From Tillus elongatus (lineage: Eukaryota; Arthropoda; Insecta; Coleoptera; Cleridae), in the NCBI GenBank assembly GCA_964006375.1, contig OZ023265.1, positions 167,982,533-168,046,532 on the forward strand: a DNA stretch of 64,000 nucleotides, given 5' to 3'. The notes under the pieces are model-generated. The model saw only the letters and a program-made list of their open reading frames with translations, was not told the origin of the DNA and made no database searches. Below are positions 1-10,900 of the stretch, piece after piece. Position numbers and translations under genes: made by a program. Within the stretch, counting starts at the first letter, position 1. Every line of letters starts with the position of its first letter.

Positions 1-230
1 CTAATTTCTTAGCAGTCGCTTCTGCAATTGATGTGACATGTTGGTGCCAATTGAGATTTCGATCCACAGAAATGCCAACAAGTGAAAAGGACTCATTACT
101 TTGAATAACTTGGTTGTTTATTGTGATGGGTCTAGGGCTGGTGTATCTCTTATGAGAAAGAAAGCAAGACTGTGATTTGGTGGGGTTGAATTGTACAAGA
201 TTTCTACTTCCCCAGTCTAATATTTTTTGG
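1..230 (-). pseudogene. Non-LTR retrotransposon RT fragment (palm/thumb region)
   Basis: Read on the minus strand this encodes the part of a LINE reverse transcriptase just after the YADD box, with the familiar pattern DLQKILDWGSRNLVQFNPTK followed by a LVGISVDRNLNWHQH block. The same sequence occurs with high identity at about 31606-31830, inside a longer LINE of the same orientation. The window edge cuts the fragment on its 3' side. On its 5' side it passes straight into the 250-bp tandem array. It is a dead, truncated copy. Confidence 0.8.
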
Positions 231-1230
231 AGATCCACGGAGACAGAACCCTCCATGAGTCTGTGATATTCCAAAACCGAACCATTTTGACAATTAATAT
301 TAAATTCCAAGGCAGTAAGTGCCGCTTCCGTGGTACAATTCGGTTGCGTGTCAAACTTACTTAATTGAAATTAAGCAACGTCAGACATGGTCAGTTCCTG
401 TTTAAAAATTTGATTTGAGAGCTGGTCTGGGTCTGCCAAAAGCCGTGGTATACAAACCCCTTCGCTTATAGCAACAGTAGAGATCCTCGGAGACAGAACC
501 CTCCATGAGTCTGTGATATTTCAAAACCGAACCATTTTGACAATTAATATTAAATTCCAAGGCAGTAAGTGCCGCTTCGGCGGTACAATTCGGTTACATG
601 CCAAACTTACTTAATTGAAATTAAGCAACTTCAGAGATGGCCAGTTCCTGTTTGGAAATTTGATTTGAGAGCTGGTCTGGGTCTGCCAAAAGCCGTGGTA
701 TACAAACCCCTTCGCTTATAGCAACAGTAGAGATCCACGGAGACAGAACGCTCCATGAGTCTGCGATATTCCAAAACCGAACCATTTTGACAATTAATAT
801 TAAATTCCAAGGCAGTAAGTGCCGCTTCGGCGGTACAATTCGGTTACATGCCAAACTTACTTAATTGAAATTAAGCAACTTCAGACATGGCCAGTTCCTG
901 TTTGGAAATTTGATTTGAGAGCTGGTCTGGGTCTGCCAAAAGCCATGGTATACAAACCCCTTCGCTTATAGCAACAGTAGAGATCCACGGAGTCAGAACC
1001 CTCCATGAGTCTGCGATATTTCAAAACCGAACCATTTTGACAATTAATATTAAATTCCAAGGCAGTAAGTGCCGCTTCGGCGGTACAATTCGGTTACATG
1101 CCAAACTTACTTAATTGAAATTAAGCAACGTCAGACATGGCCAGTTCCTGTTTGGAAATTTGATTTGAGAGCTGGTCTGGGTCTGCCAAAAGCCGTGGTA
1201 TACAAACCCCTTCGCTTATAGCAACAGTAG
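231..1230. repeat. Tandem array, four units of exactly 250 bp
   Basis: Units begin at 231, 481, 731 and 981, each with agatccacgg or agatcctcgg, and each ends in gcaacagtag. The array stops cleanly at 1230. Units differ at only a few positions. The first 40 bp or so of the unit continues the LINE frame that ends at 230 and shares ccatgagtctgcgat with the LINE near 31815, so the array contains a LINE edge plus about 210 bp of other DNA. It lies in an intron of the GPDM gene. Confidence 0.95.
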
Positions 1231-1409
1231 TTAATGGGTAACCTCAAAAAAATTGTAATAAAAATAAGCGGCACCAATTTACATATTTAAACAACTACTT
1301 TCATAATTCTCTTTGACTTAATTTTATATAGTTTGAATAACAATTTTTCATACTCTTGAATTTTTAGCAAAAACAGATTTACAGCATGTTACTAGACTTT
1401 CTGCCCTTT

Positions 1410-1856
1410 CAGGGTTCCCACTCGTCTGGAAAACCGGGAAAAGTCAGGGAATTTGTAGAAAAACAAATTTTGTCAGGGAAATTAGAGAACAGTTGGGAAA
1501 ACTTGTGAACATTAACTAAGAGTCTGGGAATTTTTGTCTCTGACAGGGAAAAATTATTTCTTTCCTTTTTATGATAAATAATTAAACAATGTGTTTGCTT
1601 TTTGTGTGTGTTGTTTAATCATTTATTTTTCAAGAAAACTACAATAATTGGTTTTTTTTTAATTTTGTATTCATTGGTCGCGTTGTATTTGAAATGGGGA
1701 AGTGTGTTTTCCGCCATGACGCGAAGACCTACTGTATTCTGTAGTAGTGTGGTTCACATGTTGGGGGTAAATTGTAGAAGATCAAAGTCAGGGAAATAGA
1801 TTTTGGCATGTCAGGGAAAAGTCAGGGAAATATGTGCTGTTTTAGTAGGAACCCTG
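1410..1856. mobile_element. hAT-like MITE with 13-bp terminal inverted repeats
   Basis: The ends are CAGGGTTCCCACT and its near-perfect inverse AGTAGGAACCCTG (one mismatch). The interior is built from recurring gtcagggaaa-like words and has no transposase. Ends starting CAGGGTTCCC are typical of hAT-derived short elements. A clean 8-bp target duplication was not seen, so the class is inferred from the termini. Confidence 0.55.
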
Positions 1857-1902
1857 CCTTCACACTAAATTTAAATTTGCATTCTAAAACTTTTTGGTGC
1901 AG

Positions 1903-2001
1903 TCTCTAGGTACAAAACTTACTGACGATGAAGAACACAGGCTTCTTTCAGACATTAACGCGGCACACAATGGTCAACTGGAGCTCTCCGATTATCTTCA
2001 G
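1903..2001 (+). CDS. GPD2: Mitochondrial glycerol-3-phosphate dehydrogenase, EF-hand exon A
   Basis: FAD-dependent glycerol-3-phosphate dehydrogenase sits on the outer face of the inner mitochondrial membrane, oxidises glycerol 3-phosphate and passes electrons to ubiquinone. Its C-terminus carries EF-hands that confer calcium sensitivity. This exon has a cag acceptor (1900-1902) and a gtatgt donor (2002), is 99 bp and phase 0 at both ends. It encodes 33 residues beginning SLGTKLTDDEEH and ending LELSDYLQ, the region leading into the last EF-hand. The loop reads N-A-A-H-N-G-Q-L-E-L-S-D: loop position 3 is Ala and positions 1 and 12 are Asn and Asp, a weak calcium site. Only 52 bp separate it from exon B, which encodes the same segment. 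Upstream exons lie outside the window. Confidence 0.85.
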
Positions 2002-2053
2002 GTATGTTTAATTCATTGACTTTACTAACACAGTGTTCTTTACGACTTTACAG

Positions 2054-2155
2054 AAAGATGATGGTACTGAGGTTCCTGGAGAGGAGCTTCATGAAATACT
2101 AAAAGAGATCGACACAAATATGAATGGACAAGTCGAACTTGACGAGTATTTACAG
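2054..2155 (+). CDS. GPD2: Mitochondrial glycerol-3-phosphate dehydrogenase, EF-hand exon B
   Basis: This is an alternative version of the preceding exon: 102 bp, phase 0 at both ends, cag acceptor at 2051-2053 and a gttcgg donor at 2156. The 34 residues end in NGQVELDEYLQ. The EF loop D-T-N-M-N-G-Q-V-E-L-D-E has the expected side chains at positions 1, 3, 5, 6, 9 and 12, so unlike exon A it should bind calcium. It aligns with exon A residue for residue through the loop, and either would splice in frame to the last exon starting MMSAIK. The 52-bp gap is very short for two exons to be joined, which favours mutually exclusive use. The gene assignment is strong; alternative use is inference. Confidence 0.85.
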
Positions 2156-2344
2156 GTTCGGTAACATTCTAGTGTTGTGTCTTGTCTTGTGAACTAACCA
2201 CCATTTTGTTTTATTTTTTGTTTGGTATACTGTCATGATTTTAGCATGGAGAGAGCATGTTTTTAATTTATTTTGTCTGGGTAAAAAAAATGAATTCATA
2301 TTTTTATTCTTTCAACTTACGAGGTAAGCACTGAAATTTCCCAG

Positions 2345-2554
2345 CCTGGTATAGATTCAGGGTATCACTGGCTGTCAAATTCTGATAAGACATTGGTTCA
2401 AGCCTTATTTAGCGTTCGAAAAAACAAAAATGCACCCGTGTACACTGCTGGAATTGCACAAGCCGCAATTCGTGACAGCAGTTTTGAAGAAATTGATCAC
2501 GCTCTGTTGAAACACTCGAGACCCCTTTCTAAAGCAATTCCCAATTTTAATTAA
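2345..2554 (+). other. Possible alternative terminal exon or unidentified 69-aa open stretch
   Basis: A cag acceptor after a short pyrimidine stretch (ttcccag, 2338-2344) is followed by 69 sense codons and a TAA at 2552-2554, read in the same phase (0) that the EF-hand exons leave. The peptide starts PGIDSGYHWLSN and ends SKAIPNFN. I do not recognise it. It could be an alternative last exon of the dehydrogenase transcript that replaces MMSAIK onward, or a chance or transposon-derived open frame in the intron. The open frame extends a little upstream of the acceptor but has no ATG. Confidence 0.25.
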
Positions 2555-2555
2555 T

Positions 2556-3830
2556 TCTAAGAAAACCAGTTAGTTGTTATTAAATTAAAAATTTAGAATT
2601 TATTGTCAAAATTTGTAACCTCCTTCAAATATTTCTTATTACTATCAATTTAATATAATATAGTATAGTAAGTGGAAAAGCTGTTATCTAAAGATTGACC
2701 TCAAGTGGATCTAAATCCGGTCGGTAGTGAGGTCACTATTACCTGTTAAACGCTAACCTAATGTATCTATCAGATTTTATTATTTGCAGGATCAGAAACA
2801 CTGGTAAGGTCAGAAGATGTTAAGGAAAAAAAAGCTTACTGCTTACTTAGTTCTGGGTTTTTATGTCTGAAGTTCCCATATTTGTTGGATCCCCTGATCG
2901 GAACCTGGTTACTTTTAAGTTGTCGACATCTCGTTAAGCGGTAATCAGAATTATTGATTTTGTTGCCATCAAATGTGGGAGATATTGGTTAGGAATCACT
3001 TTTCAATTAAACAGATATGTTAGTGTAACAATAATATTAAATTTATTCATATAAATAAATTTGGGATTGTAAACAAGATTGAATAAACATGGTTGGTAAA
3101 TCTCAAATAAACATTAACTCATACACAAATAAAAATCAAATAAACAGCAAGAACTTCAAGAAAAGAAATTATCATTTCACATGGCATATGACAAAAACAA
3201 TGAGATAAAATGGTTGTATGTTACCAAAATATTAACATCACCATTTGAGGTATATCAAATGCTGTATTTTACAGCTCAAAAGCAAACACAAATTATTATA
3301 TAAATTACTTGACGTTTGTCAATCAGTTCGGTTGATTTTTCAATGACTTAACTGGACAGTCCTTTGAGTGAGGCTCCATTTAAGAAAAATATTCTTATGT
3401 GAAATTTCTACTTTAATGATTGAAAATGAAAGATATTAAACAAATGTAGAGGTTAAATATTTTACAAACAAAATCTGCTGCTTACAATTTCAAGAACTAT
3501 GTATTTAAATTCACAATATTGACAAAATTCTAAAGACTAAACAGGAAATTTACAGTTGTCCTTACAGGCACCTCTCTGACACTATTGAAGTTCAAATTTG
3601 ATTATGTTATTTTGAAAATTCAAATTAAGGTTCAAATATTAGATTGCTGCATGAAAAATCTTGCTGGTTTACAGAAATGAGGTTTACTCGACTCACCAAG
3701 TCCTGATACCTGGAGTTACCTGATGACCGTTTGAAGATGCTTTCCAAGTGGGGTCAACCATTAGTGCATGACACAGGCTCACAAACTCCAATAAGAGGGA
3801 AGGCTGGAGAGAATGAGTGGTACTTCCCAT
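2556..3830. other. AT-rich intron sequence, no gene seen
   Basis: Part of the last GPDM intron. No conserved coding potential, terminal repeats or tRNA-like boxes were recognised. Confidence 0.6.
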
Positions 3831-3839
3831 TAACGGTTA

Positions 3840-5340
3840 TTGGGCAAGTGGATTTTGGTACTCAAATACTGGGTGAGACAATTTGTCCCCTATGTCGACA
3901 CATCTCCACGTGAAGTTATGCAGGTGGTGTTGATGATGAAAAATAAGTCAGCTTGTGACATCTTTGGATTAAACATAGTACTTTTAAAAAGGATAATCCA
4001 CGTGATTGCAGACCCACTGTGCAAAATTGTCAATATGTGCTTTGCTCAGGGTATATTTCCAAATCTATTAAAAATTGCAAAGATAATTCCTTTCCCAAAA
4101 AAATGGCGACATAAATGACTGCAACAACTATAGGCCAATTTGTATTCTCCCTATAATCTCGAAAATTTTGGAAGCACTTATTAAAGAGAGATTGGCAAGC
4201 TATATTGATAGGCAGGAAATCCTAAACCATTCCCAGCATGGATTCAGAAGAAATAGGTCAACAACTACGGCGATGACATATATAACTGATTTTGTCTTGG
4301 AAGCACTTGATCACAAAGAAAATGCCGAGCTATTGTGCTTTGACCTTAGCAAAGCCTTTAATATGGTAAACCACCAGATCCTTATCTCTAAGTTGGAATA
4401 TTATGGAATGAGAGGCAGAATAGGAACACTTTTACAATCATATTTAAGGAACAGGGTGCAGTTGGTTAGCTGGCAAAGTACCACATCAAATTTTAAACAG
4501 GGATCTATACTGGGGCCAATGCTCTTCCTATTATATATTAACGATTTGCCCGAAAACATTATGGTAGACAGAAGTTGCATCTTCGCAGATGACAAGACAG
4601 TAATTAATAAAGCAGTTCCAGACATTATAAAACACAAAGGTGATCAATCCATACAGCAGGTGGAAGCATGGGTTAAGGCAAACAAGTTATTGCTTAATGC
4701 AGAAAAAACATCAAGACTTGTCATAACTACCAGAGACTATCTACAGAACTCAGGCGAAAATAATAAAGTTTTAGGCTTTCATATTGATGGTTGTTTAAGC
4801 TGGAAACCCCACATAGACCAAATGTGTAAAAAATTATCTACAGCCATCTACTCAATACGAAGAATAAGATACATCATAGATGAAAGCGCCGCAAGGGTTA
4901 CTTACTACGCTCACTTTCAAAGCATTGCAACCTATGGGATTTTGCTGTGGGGATCCTCGCCACATGCAGAATGTGTCTTTTTACAACAGAAAAGAGCAAT
5001 TAGGGCGATTGCTAACGTTCCTCAGGACCACAATTGTAGAGAACTATTCCAGAGGTATAAAATACTTACCCTACCAGCAAGTTATATAATTACTTGCCTT
5101 CTTTACATTTATGACCATCAGGCCAGTTTTATCTCCCACGAACAGGTTCACAATTACGAAACTAGAGGTAAAAGTCAGTTTGTGATTCCTCATCACAGGA
5201 TAAGCCGCACGCAGAGGAGCCATGGGTATACTGGAGTTAGGTTGTTTAATTCACTTCCAGCAGTGGTCAGGGAATTGCCTAGAAGACAGTTTGCATCTGT
5301 GATAAAAAGAAAATTAATAGAGACCTATATATTCAATTGA
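3840..5340 (+). pseudogene. Non-LTR retrotransposon ORF2 remnant (CR1/Jockey-group RT)
   Basis: Reverse transcriptase of a LINE, truncated at its 5' end. The first part (about 3900-4115) encodes the RT entry with PLCKIVNMCFAQGIFPN. A frameshift in an A-run near 4105-4112 separates it from the 390-codon frame at 4168-5340, though NYRPICILP bridges the two. RT blocks follow in order: DLSKAFN, KQGSILGP, LLYINDLP and FADD. The GVPQ before GSILGP is missing and reads SNFKQ, so the frame is also damaged there. The C-terminal part has the QQKRAIRAI and ILTLPASYI blocks seen in the other LINEs of this window. No endonuclease or RNase H remains. It lies in the GPDM intron, sense to the gene. Confidence 0.85.
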
Positions 5341-5398
5341 AGAATTTAATTTTTAATTAACTGTTGTGTGCTTTGTCAGCTCATTTTATATTTTGCTT

Positions 5399-5519
<121 letters not shown>

Positions 5520-5625
5520 CACCCTCTATATGTCATGTGTAAGTCCAGTATACAATTATTTTATTATTTTATGTGCGACGAACCATGTAAATTTTGATGG
5601 TTAAATCAATGTAATGTAATCTGAA

Positions 5626-7408
5626 TTAATTTGACGAAAATTTTTCTACAGCAATTAAAACGTAAATTGGCTCAAGTGAAATTTATTGCCAATTGACTCA
5701 AAATTCGGTAATAATCAGAGGCTTTTTCTGATTAACATGAGGAATGGACCAGGTCGTGAACAAAGGATCACTACTTAACTCGCGTTTTTCTGCCAAACAC
5801 GTAGTTTATTCAAATTCAAAAACCGCTTAAATGACTTTAAACAATCACTGACAACTGTTATTAGATAGTATCGACAACGAAAAGGATTTTATCACCTATT
5901 TTAAGATCATTTTTTAGCCACCGTAATTAAAAGATGTTTAGTCGGCAACCGCCCAGCTGCGACTCTCCTCGAGGTAACGTCTTGTGCGTTGAGGTCTGAC
6001 TTCATCCCCCCTTTAGCATATACGTCCCTCGTCTATAGTTCAAGGTTTTCTCGGGAATATTTGTTGAACGGCTTCAACGGTCGTTTTAGGTGACATCATC
6101 CACACGGAAAAATACAGATAAAGTCGCAACGATATTCAGTTCTTGGAAATATTCTTCCAGCAAAATGCGACGTAATTTTCCTTGGCAAACATATATTGAA
6201 GTTTAACGTACAAATTAGAAATGCAGTAAAGGGGTTTACGGTACTTGAAGATTTAGCGACTTTTCATAAAAATAATTTTGAAATCAAAACATGAGGTATT
6301 TAATACATATAGGGTTGTTGGTCATTATTTAGATACCTGGGGGCTTTCTAAGTGTTTTTAAACCAGTAACGAGGCCAGATAAAAAAGTACAAATTGTGGA
6401 ATTTTAAGCTAAAATCTTTGTAAGTAACCTTTCTATGGTATTTTAAATCAAATCGTTGAAAGACAATAATGCAGTAATTAATAAATTAAGAACGTTAACT
6501 AAAAATGATAGTTACTTTATTAGGGGAATAATTTTGAATACTAGCTTATATTTTTTAGACTTCCAGTACACAATTTTTAGTGCTTACAAACGGTAGTTAG
6601 TAATTTAAGTATCTAGGTACTGATATATTTTGATTTGTTATTGAGTTAAAAAGAGAAAACAGGGTTCGGAAAACTGTTTCAATAACGAGCAATAATTAGA
6701 ACTCAACAATAATCTTTATTAATCACATAAAACTCAGATAGTAATAAAATATGTGCTTCAAATAAAAATAAACAAGTCAGTAAACAGTAAAATTCAGATA
6801 ATACCTTGTTATTGTAAGAGAAAAATCTTTAAAAATAACCTTAAATAAATTTTGATCTGGCCAGATAGTTTTAATTATTTTCAGAAGCATTAACTTTGGT
6901 GTGACCACAGCAGAATCAACTATTATGCTGTGTCTGCCTACCGCTCACGGTTCAGCCGGTCTTACCACGACCTTACTGGTCGCTGGATGACGGGGAAGTG
7001 ATCGAGTCTTGTATCCTCTTGTAGCTGCTTCTCTCCGTTGTTGCCGCTTGATGACACCTGTCACAGGTATGCCACTACCGGTACCTGCGCCTCTGGTGGC
7101 TATTGTAGGCATTAAGGGGAGTTGAAGGCTATTAAAGGACAGGGTTAGACTCGGGGATGTTAGGCGTGAGGATTCAACAATATTAGAACACAACAATAGG
7201 TTTCCAGGTAATAGGAATCAGTAATTAGGTCTCTCTTGTTTAAAATGCCCAACTATAAATAAATGGAAGCTGAAGGCCCTCTTACTTTTTTTAATTTCTC
7301 ATTTAAGTTTGATTGGTAAAGACAAATAAAATAGTTTAATTTTTCTGAGATGAAGATAAAAAATCTACTGTTATTTTGTAACTAGAGTTGCAAGAAAAAT
7401 TACACAAG
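5626..7408. other. Unassigned intron DNA left of the BEL element
   Basis: No reliable coding region. Around 5750-6100 and 6680-7200 base composition is less AT-rich than the surroundings and could be old LTR or element remnants, but no terminal repeats could be paired. Confidence 0.5.
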
Positions 7409-7413
7409 ACTAA

Positions 7414-7836
7414 TGTAAATACCACGTGTATTTATTTTATAATGAATAACAAAAAAAAACAGAACAAATAGGGCACTGACAATAAGCAAAGTTACCTACC
7501 TTTATTCTCCAATAATGCAGGAACATAAGCTTCGTTTTTCTGTATTCACACACAACACCTCTAGGGACCTCGTGTCTCCCAAAGGACTTACAAACAAAAT
7601 GGATATTTAGAGACCTCGTGTCTCTTCAAGGGGTTGAAAACAATTCGCTTTCTCGAGACCTCTTGCCTCTTCAAGGACTCAAAAACAAGTGGCAGAGGGA
7701 TGCAAGCTTCTCTCCCTTCTCTCATTCTTCTTCCCCCTCTCTGGTCTTCTGGCGGAAACCATTAGTAACACTTACTCTATGTCAGTGTAGCGCGCGACAT
7801 TTGAATTTAAAAGTGACAGAACAACGAGCATGAACA
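7414..7836 (-). repeat. 3' LTR of the BEL/Pao element
   Basis: 423 bp with TG...CA termini on the plus strand. Nearly identical to the copy at 13455-13876. It contains three short variants of a gacctcgtgtctc word (near 7566, 7611 and 7655). Confidence 0.95.
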
Positions 7837-7847
7837 TTCCGCCCACC
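7837..7847 (-). promoter_or_regulatory. Polypurine tract of the BEL element
   Basis: On the minus strand GGTGGGCGGAA directly abuts the 3' LTR, the expected place for plus-strand priming. Confidence 0.8.
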
Positions 7848-7986
7848 AAAATAAGGATTTATTTTCACAATTATATTGTTTCTCAAATAAACAAACAAAA
7901 CAAAAATTTACAATAAGCACAAAAAACAAAAAACTGAAGCTATTGGATTTATAATTAACTGTACAAAAAATTTCAAGGCAGACGTA

Positions 7987-10900
7987 TTACTGCGATGGCA
8001 ACAGACATAACTTCGTCAGAGGCCTATCAAAAGTGCCACTACTAGTGCGAACTTGAGCTACCCGAGCTATACCATCACGGCCTGGGTATAGTTGCATAAT
8101 GCGTCCGAGCTTCCAAACAAGAGGTGACGAAGTCTCATCTTTAATCACAACTAAAGCTCCGATCGGGGGGGACGTTTGCACAGTATCCCACTTACCACGC
8201 TGCTGCAGTGTATGCAGGTATTCGTTCTTCCAGCGGCGCCAAAAGTCCTGGTGGATCCTTTGCACCAGCTGCCAGCGTGACAAGCGATTCATACTTAACA
8301 AAGTCAAATCAGCATCAGGAGGAGCACCTAACGGTTCCATTGTAAGAAAATGTCCTGGGGATAGGGCTAACAGATCATTTGGATCAGTACTCGCACTACA
8401 CAATGGTCGAGAATTCAAAACTGATTCCACTTGAGCAAGCAACGTGGACATTTCCTCAAAGGTCAGAATCTGCAAACCGATCACCCTTCGCAAATGAGTC
8501 TTGACTGAGCGCACTCCTGCCTCCCACAGACCTCCAAAATGCGGAGCTGATGGGGGGTTGAAATGCCACTTAATGGTACAAGCATCTGCTGCCCCCTTTG
8601 CATAGTTTAAGAGCTGCTTATTTGAGCCGACGAAGTTGGTACCTCTATCGCTATACAAATTGTCACATCTTCCTCTGCGAGCCACAAACCTCCGAAGAGC
8701 TGCCAAGAAGGCTTCAGCTGAAAGATCAGACACTACTTCCAAATGGAGGGCCTTCGTTGCCATGCACACAAACAAACAAATATATGCTTTCACCTTTCGG
8801 ACACCTCGATATCTGCCCTGTGTCACAAAAACTGGACCTGCAAAATCAACTCCGCTGTGTGAAAACGGCTTCAACTGAGAAACCCTGGCAACTGGCAAAT
8901 CAGACATCATCGGTGCCATGGGAGTAGGATTCACTCGAAAGCAACGATAGCACCTTGACAAAACATGATGAATAGCTCTCCGAGGGGACAAAATCCAAAA
9001 CTGTTGCGAAAGCAAATGAAGCAATGTGCGAGGACCAGGATGAAGATTGACATGGTGTGTGTGTGCAATGATTAACTCGGTGAGACGATGTGAGCGGGGC
9101 AACAATATAGGGTGTTTCACTTCAACTGGAACATCAGCTTGACGAAGGCGACCGCCCACCCTGAGGATACCCTCTGTATCCAGAAAGGGGGCTAACTTAT
9201 TTATTGCCCTCGCACACCTCTCACCTTTAACCAAGGATGCTATTTCCCTTTGAAATACTTCACCTTGAGCACATTTGATAAGCATATGAAGCGCCTCCTG
9301 TAATTCGGTGGCTGTCAGAGATGCAGTAGTTCGGTCAGATGGAGACACCCTACAATTTCGCACAAACCGCTGACAATATACAACAACACCCTGAATTTTC
9401 CGTAGATGCGAAAAGCGATTCAAAAGTTTACTGAGCCACTCCTCATTTGCCAAAGTAACTAGTACGGGGAGAGTTCGTTGCTCCGCCAGGCACTCTTCTG
9501 GCGGCTCAAAACGCAACGACTTGGGCCAATTTTCTCTTGCCAATTTTAGCCAGGCGGGTCCCGCCCACCATAGTGGATGCTCACAAAACCCAGAAGGTAA
9601 CATGCCTCTCGATGCACAATCAGCTGGGTTTTCTTGTCCACTTACGTGATGCCATGACTCTGGAGGAATCTTCTCTTGTATGCTTGCTACTCGATTCCCA
9701 ATAAAGGTCTTCCACCTATTGGAAGATGATTTTATCCAGGCAAGTGCCACCATAGAGTCTGACCAAGCATACATAGAGTTAAACTCAAAACGACCTTCAT
9801 ACACCCGACACACAAATTCCAGAAGCTTTGCCAACAATAAACACCCACACAATTCGAGACGTGGAATCGATATTCTTTTTAAAGGTGATACCTTGGACTT
9901 GGCACACAGAAAATTGATCCAAACTTGACCCTCCTCTGATACTTGTCTTAAGTAAACAACTGCAGCATACCCTCGCTCCGATGCATCACAGAACCCATGG
10001 AGTTCTGTACTGATGATATTATCGTGTTTTACGCCTCTGGGAATTGATAAACCTGCTAGCGCACTGAGTTGTGATTTATACTGAGACCACTGACCAACAA
10101 TATCCTTTGAGGGCTTATCATCCCATCCCACTTTTTGCTCCCACAAGCACTGCATAAGATATTTTGCCAACAGGGTAACAGGAGACAAAAAACCCAGGGG
10201 GTCATAAATTCTTGCCAATTCCGAAAGAAGATTTCGTTTTGTGCACGGACGATCAATAGGTTCAACATTAAAAGAGAATGTATCACCTATGGGACACCAC
10301 TGCAATCCTAAAATTTTCAACACTGATGGATCATTTAAATCTAACGATCGAGGTTGCTGACTATCAGCTGATACTGTGGACAACAGTTTCGAATTATTGC
10401 TGGCCCACTTCTTCAATTCAAAACCCCCCTTAGCAAACAACCCAATCAATTGCCGTTGCAACTCAAAAGCCTCTGACAATGAGTCGACTCCACTGACTAC
10501 ATCATCCACATAGAGATCGGACCGAACTAGCTTTGCTGCCAATGGAAAAGATGATTCCTCATCATCACAAAGCTGCATCATTGTTCGGATTGCCATGTGT
10601 GGGCTTGAGGAGACCCCATATGTGACAGTATTAAGGCGATATTTCTGTACAGGTTCCCCCTTTGAGAACCTCCAGAGAATTCTTTGATAATCCCTATGAT
10701 TATCTACAACCAAAATTTGTCGATACATTTGCCGAATGTCAGCAGTAAATGCAATTTTGTTTGAGCGAAATTTCAACAACACAGTGGCAATATCTGTCTG
10801 CAACTTCGCTCCCACTAACAACGTATCGTTCAGAGATACACCATTCGTACTTTTGGAACTAGCATCAAATACCACCCGCAGTTTGGTCGAAAGGCTGTGA

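Noticed and set aside
231..1230. CRISPR-like array
   Set aside because: Units are contiguous 250-bp tandem repeats with no unique spacers, in a eukaryotic intron.
2054..2155. Exons A and B as two consecutive EF-hands in one transcript
   Set aside because: The family has one such segment before MMSAIK, and a 52-bp intron is unusually short; alternative use fits better, though it is not proven.
7618..7833. 71-codon frame in the LTR, repeated at 13658-13873
   Set aside because: Lies wholly in the LTR and is identical only because the LTRs are; no protein similarity recognised.
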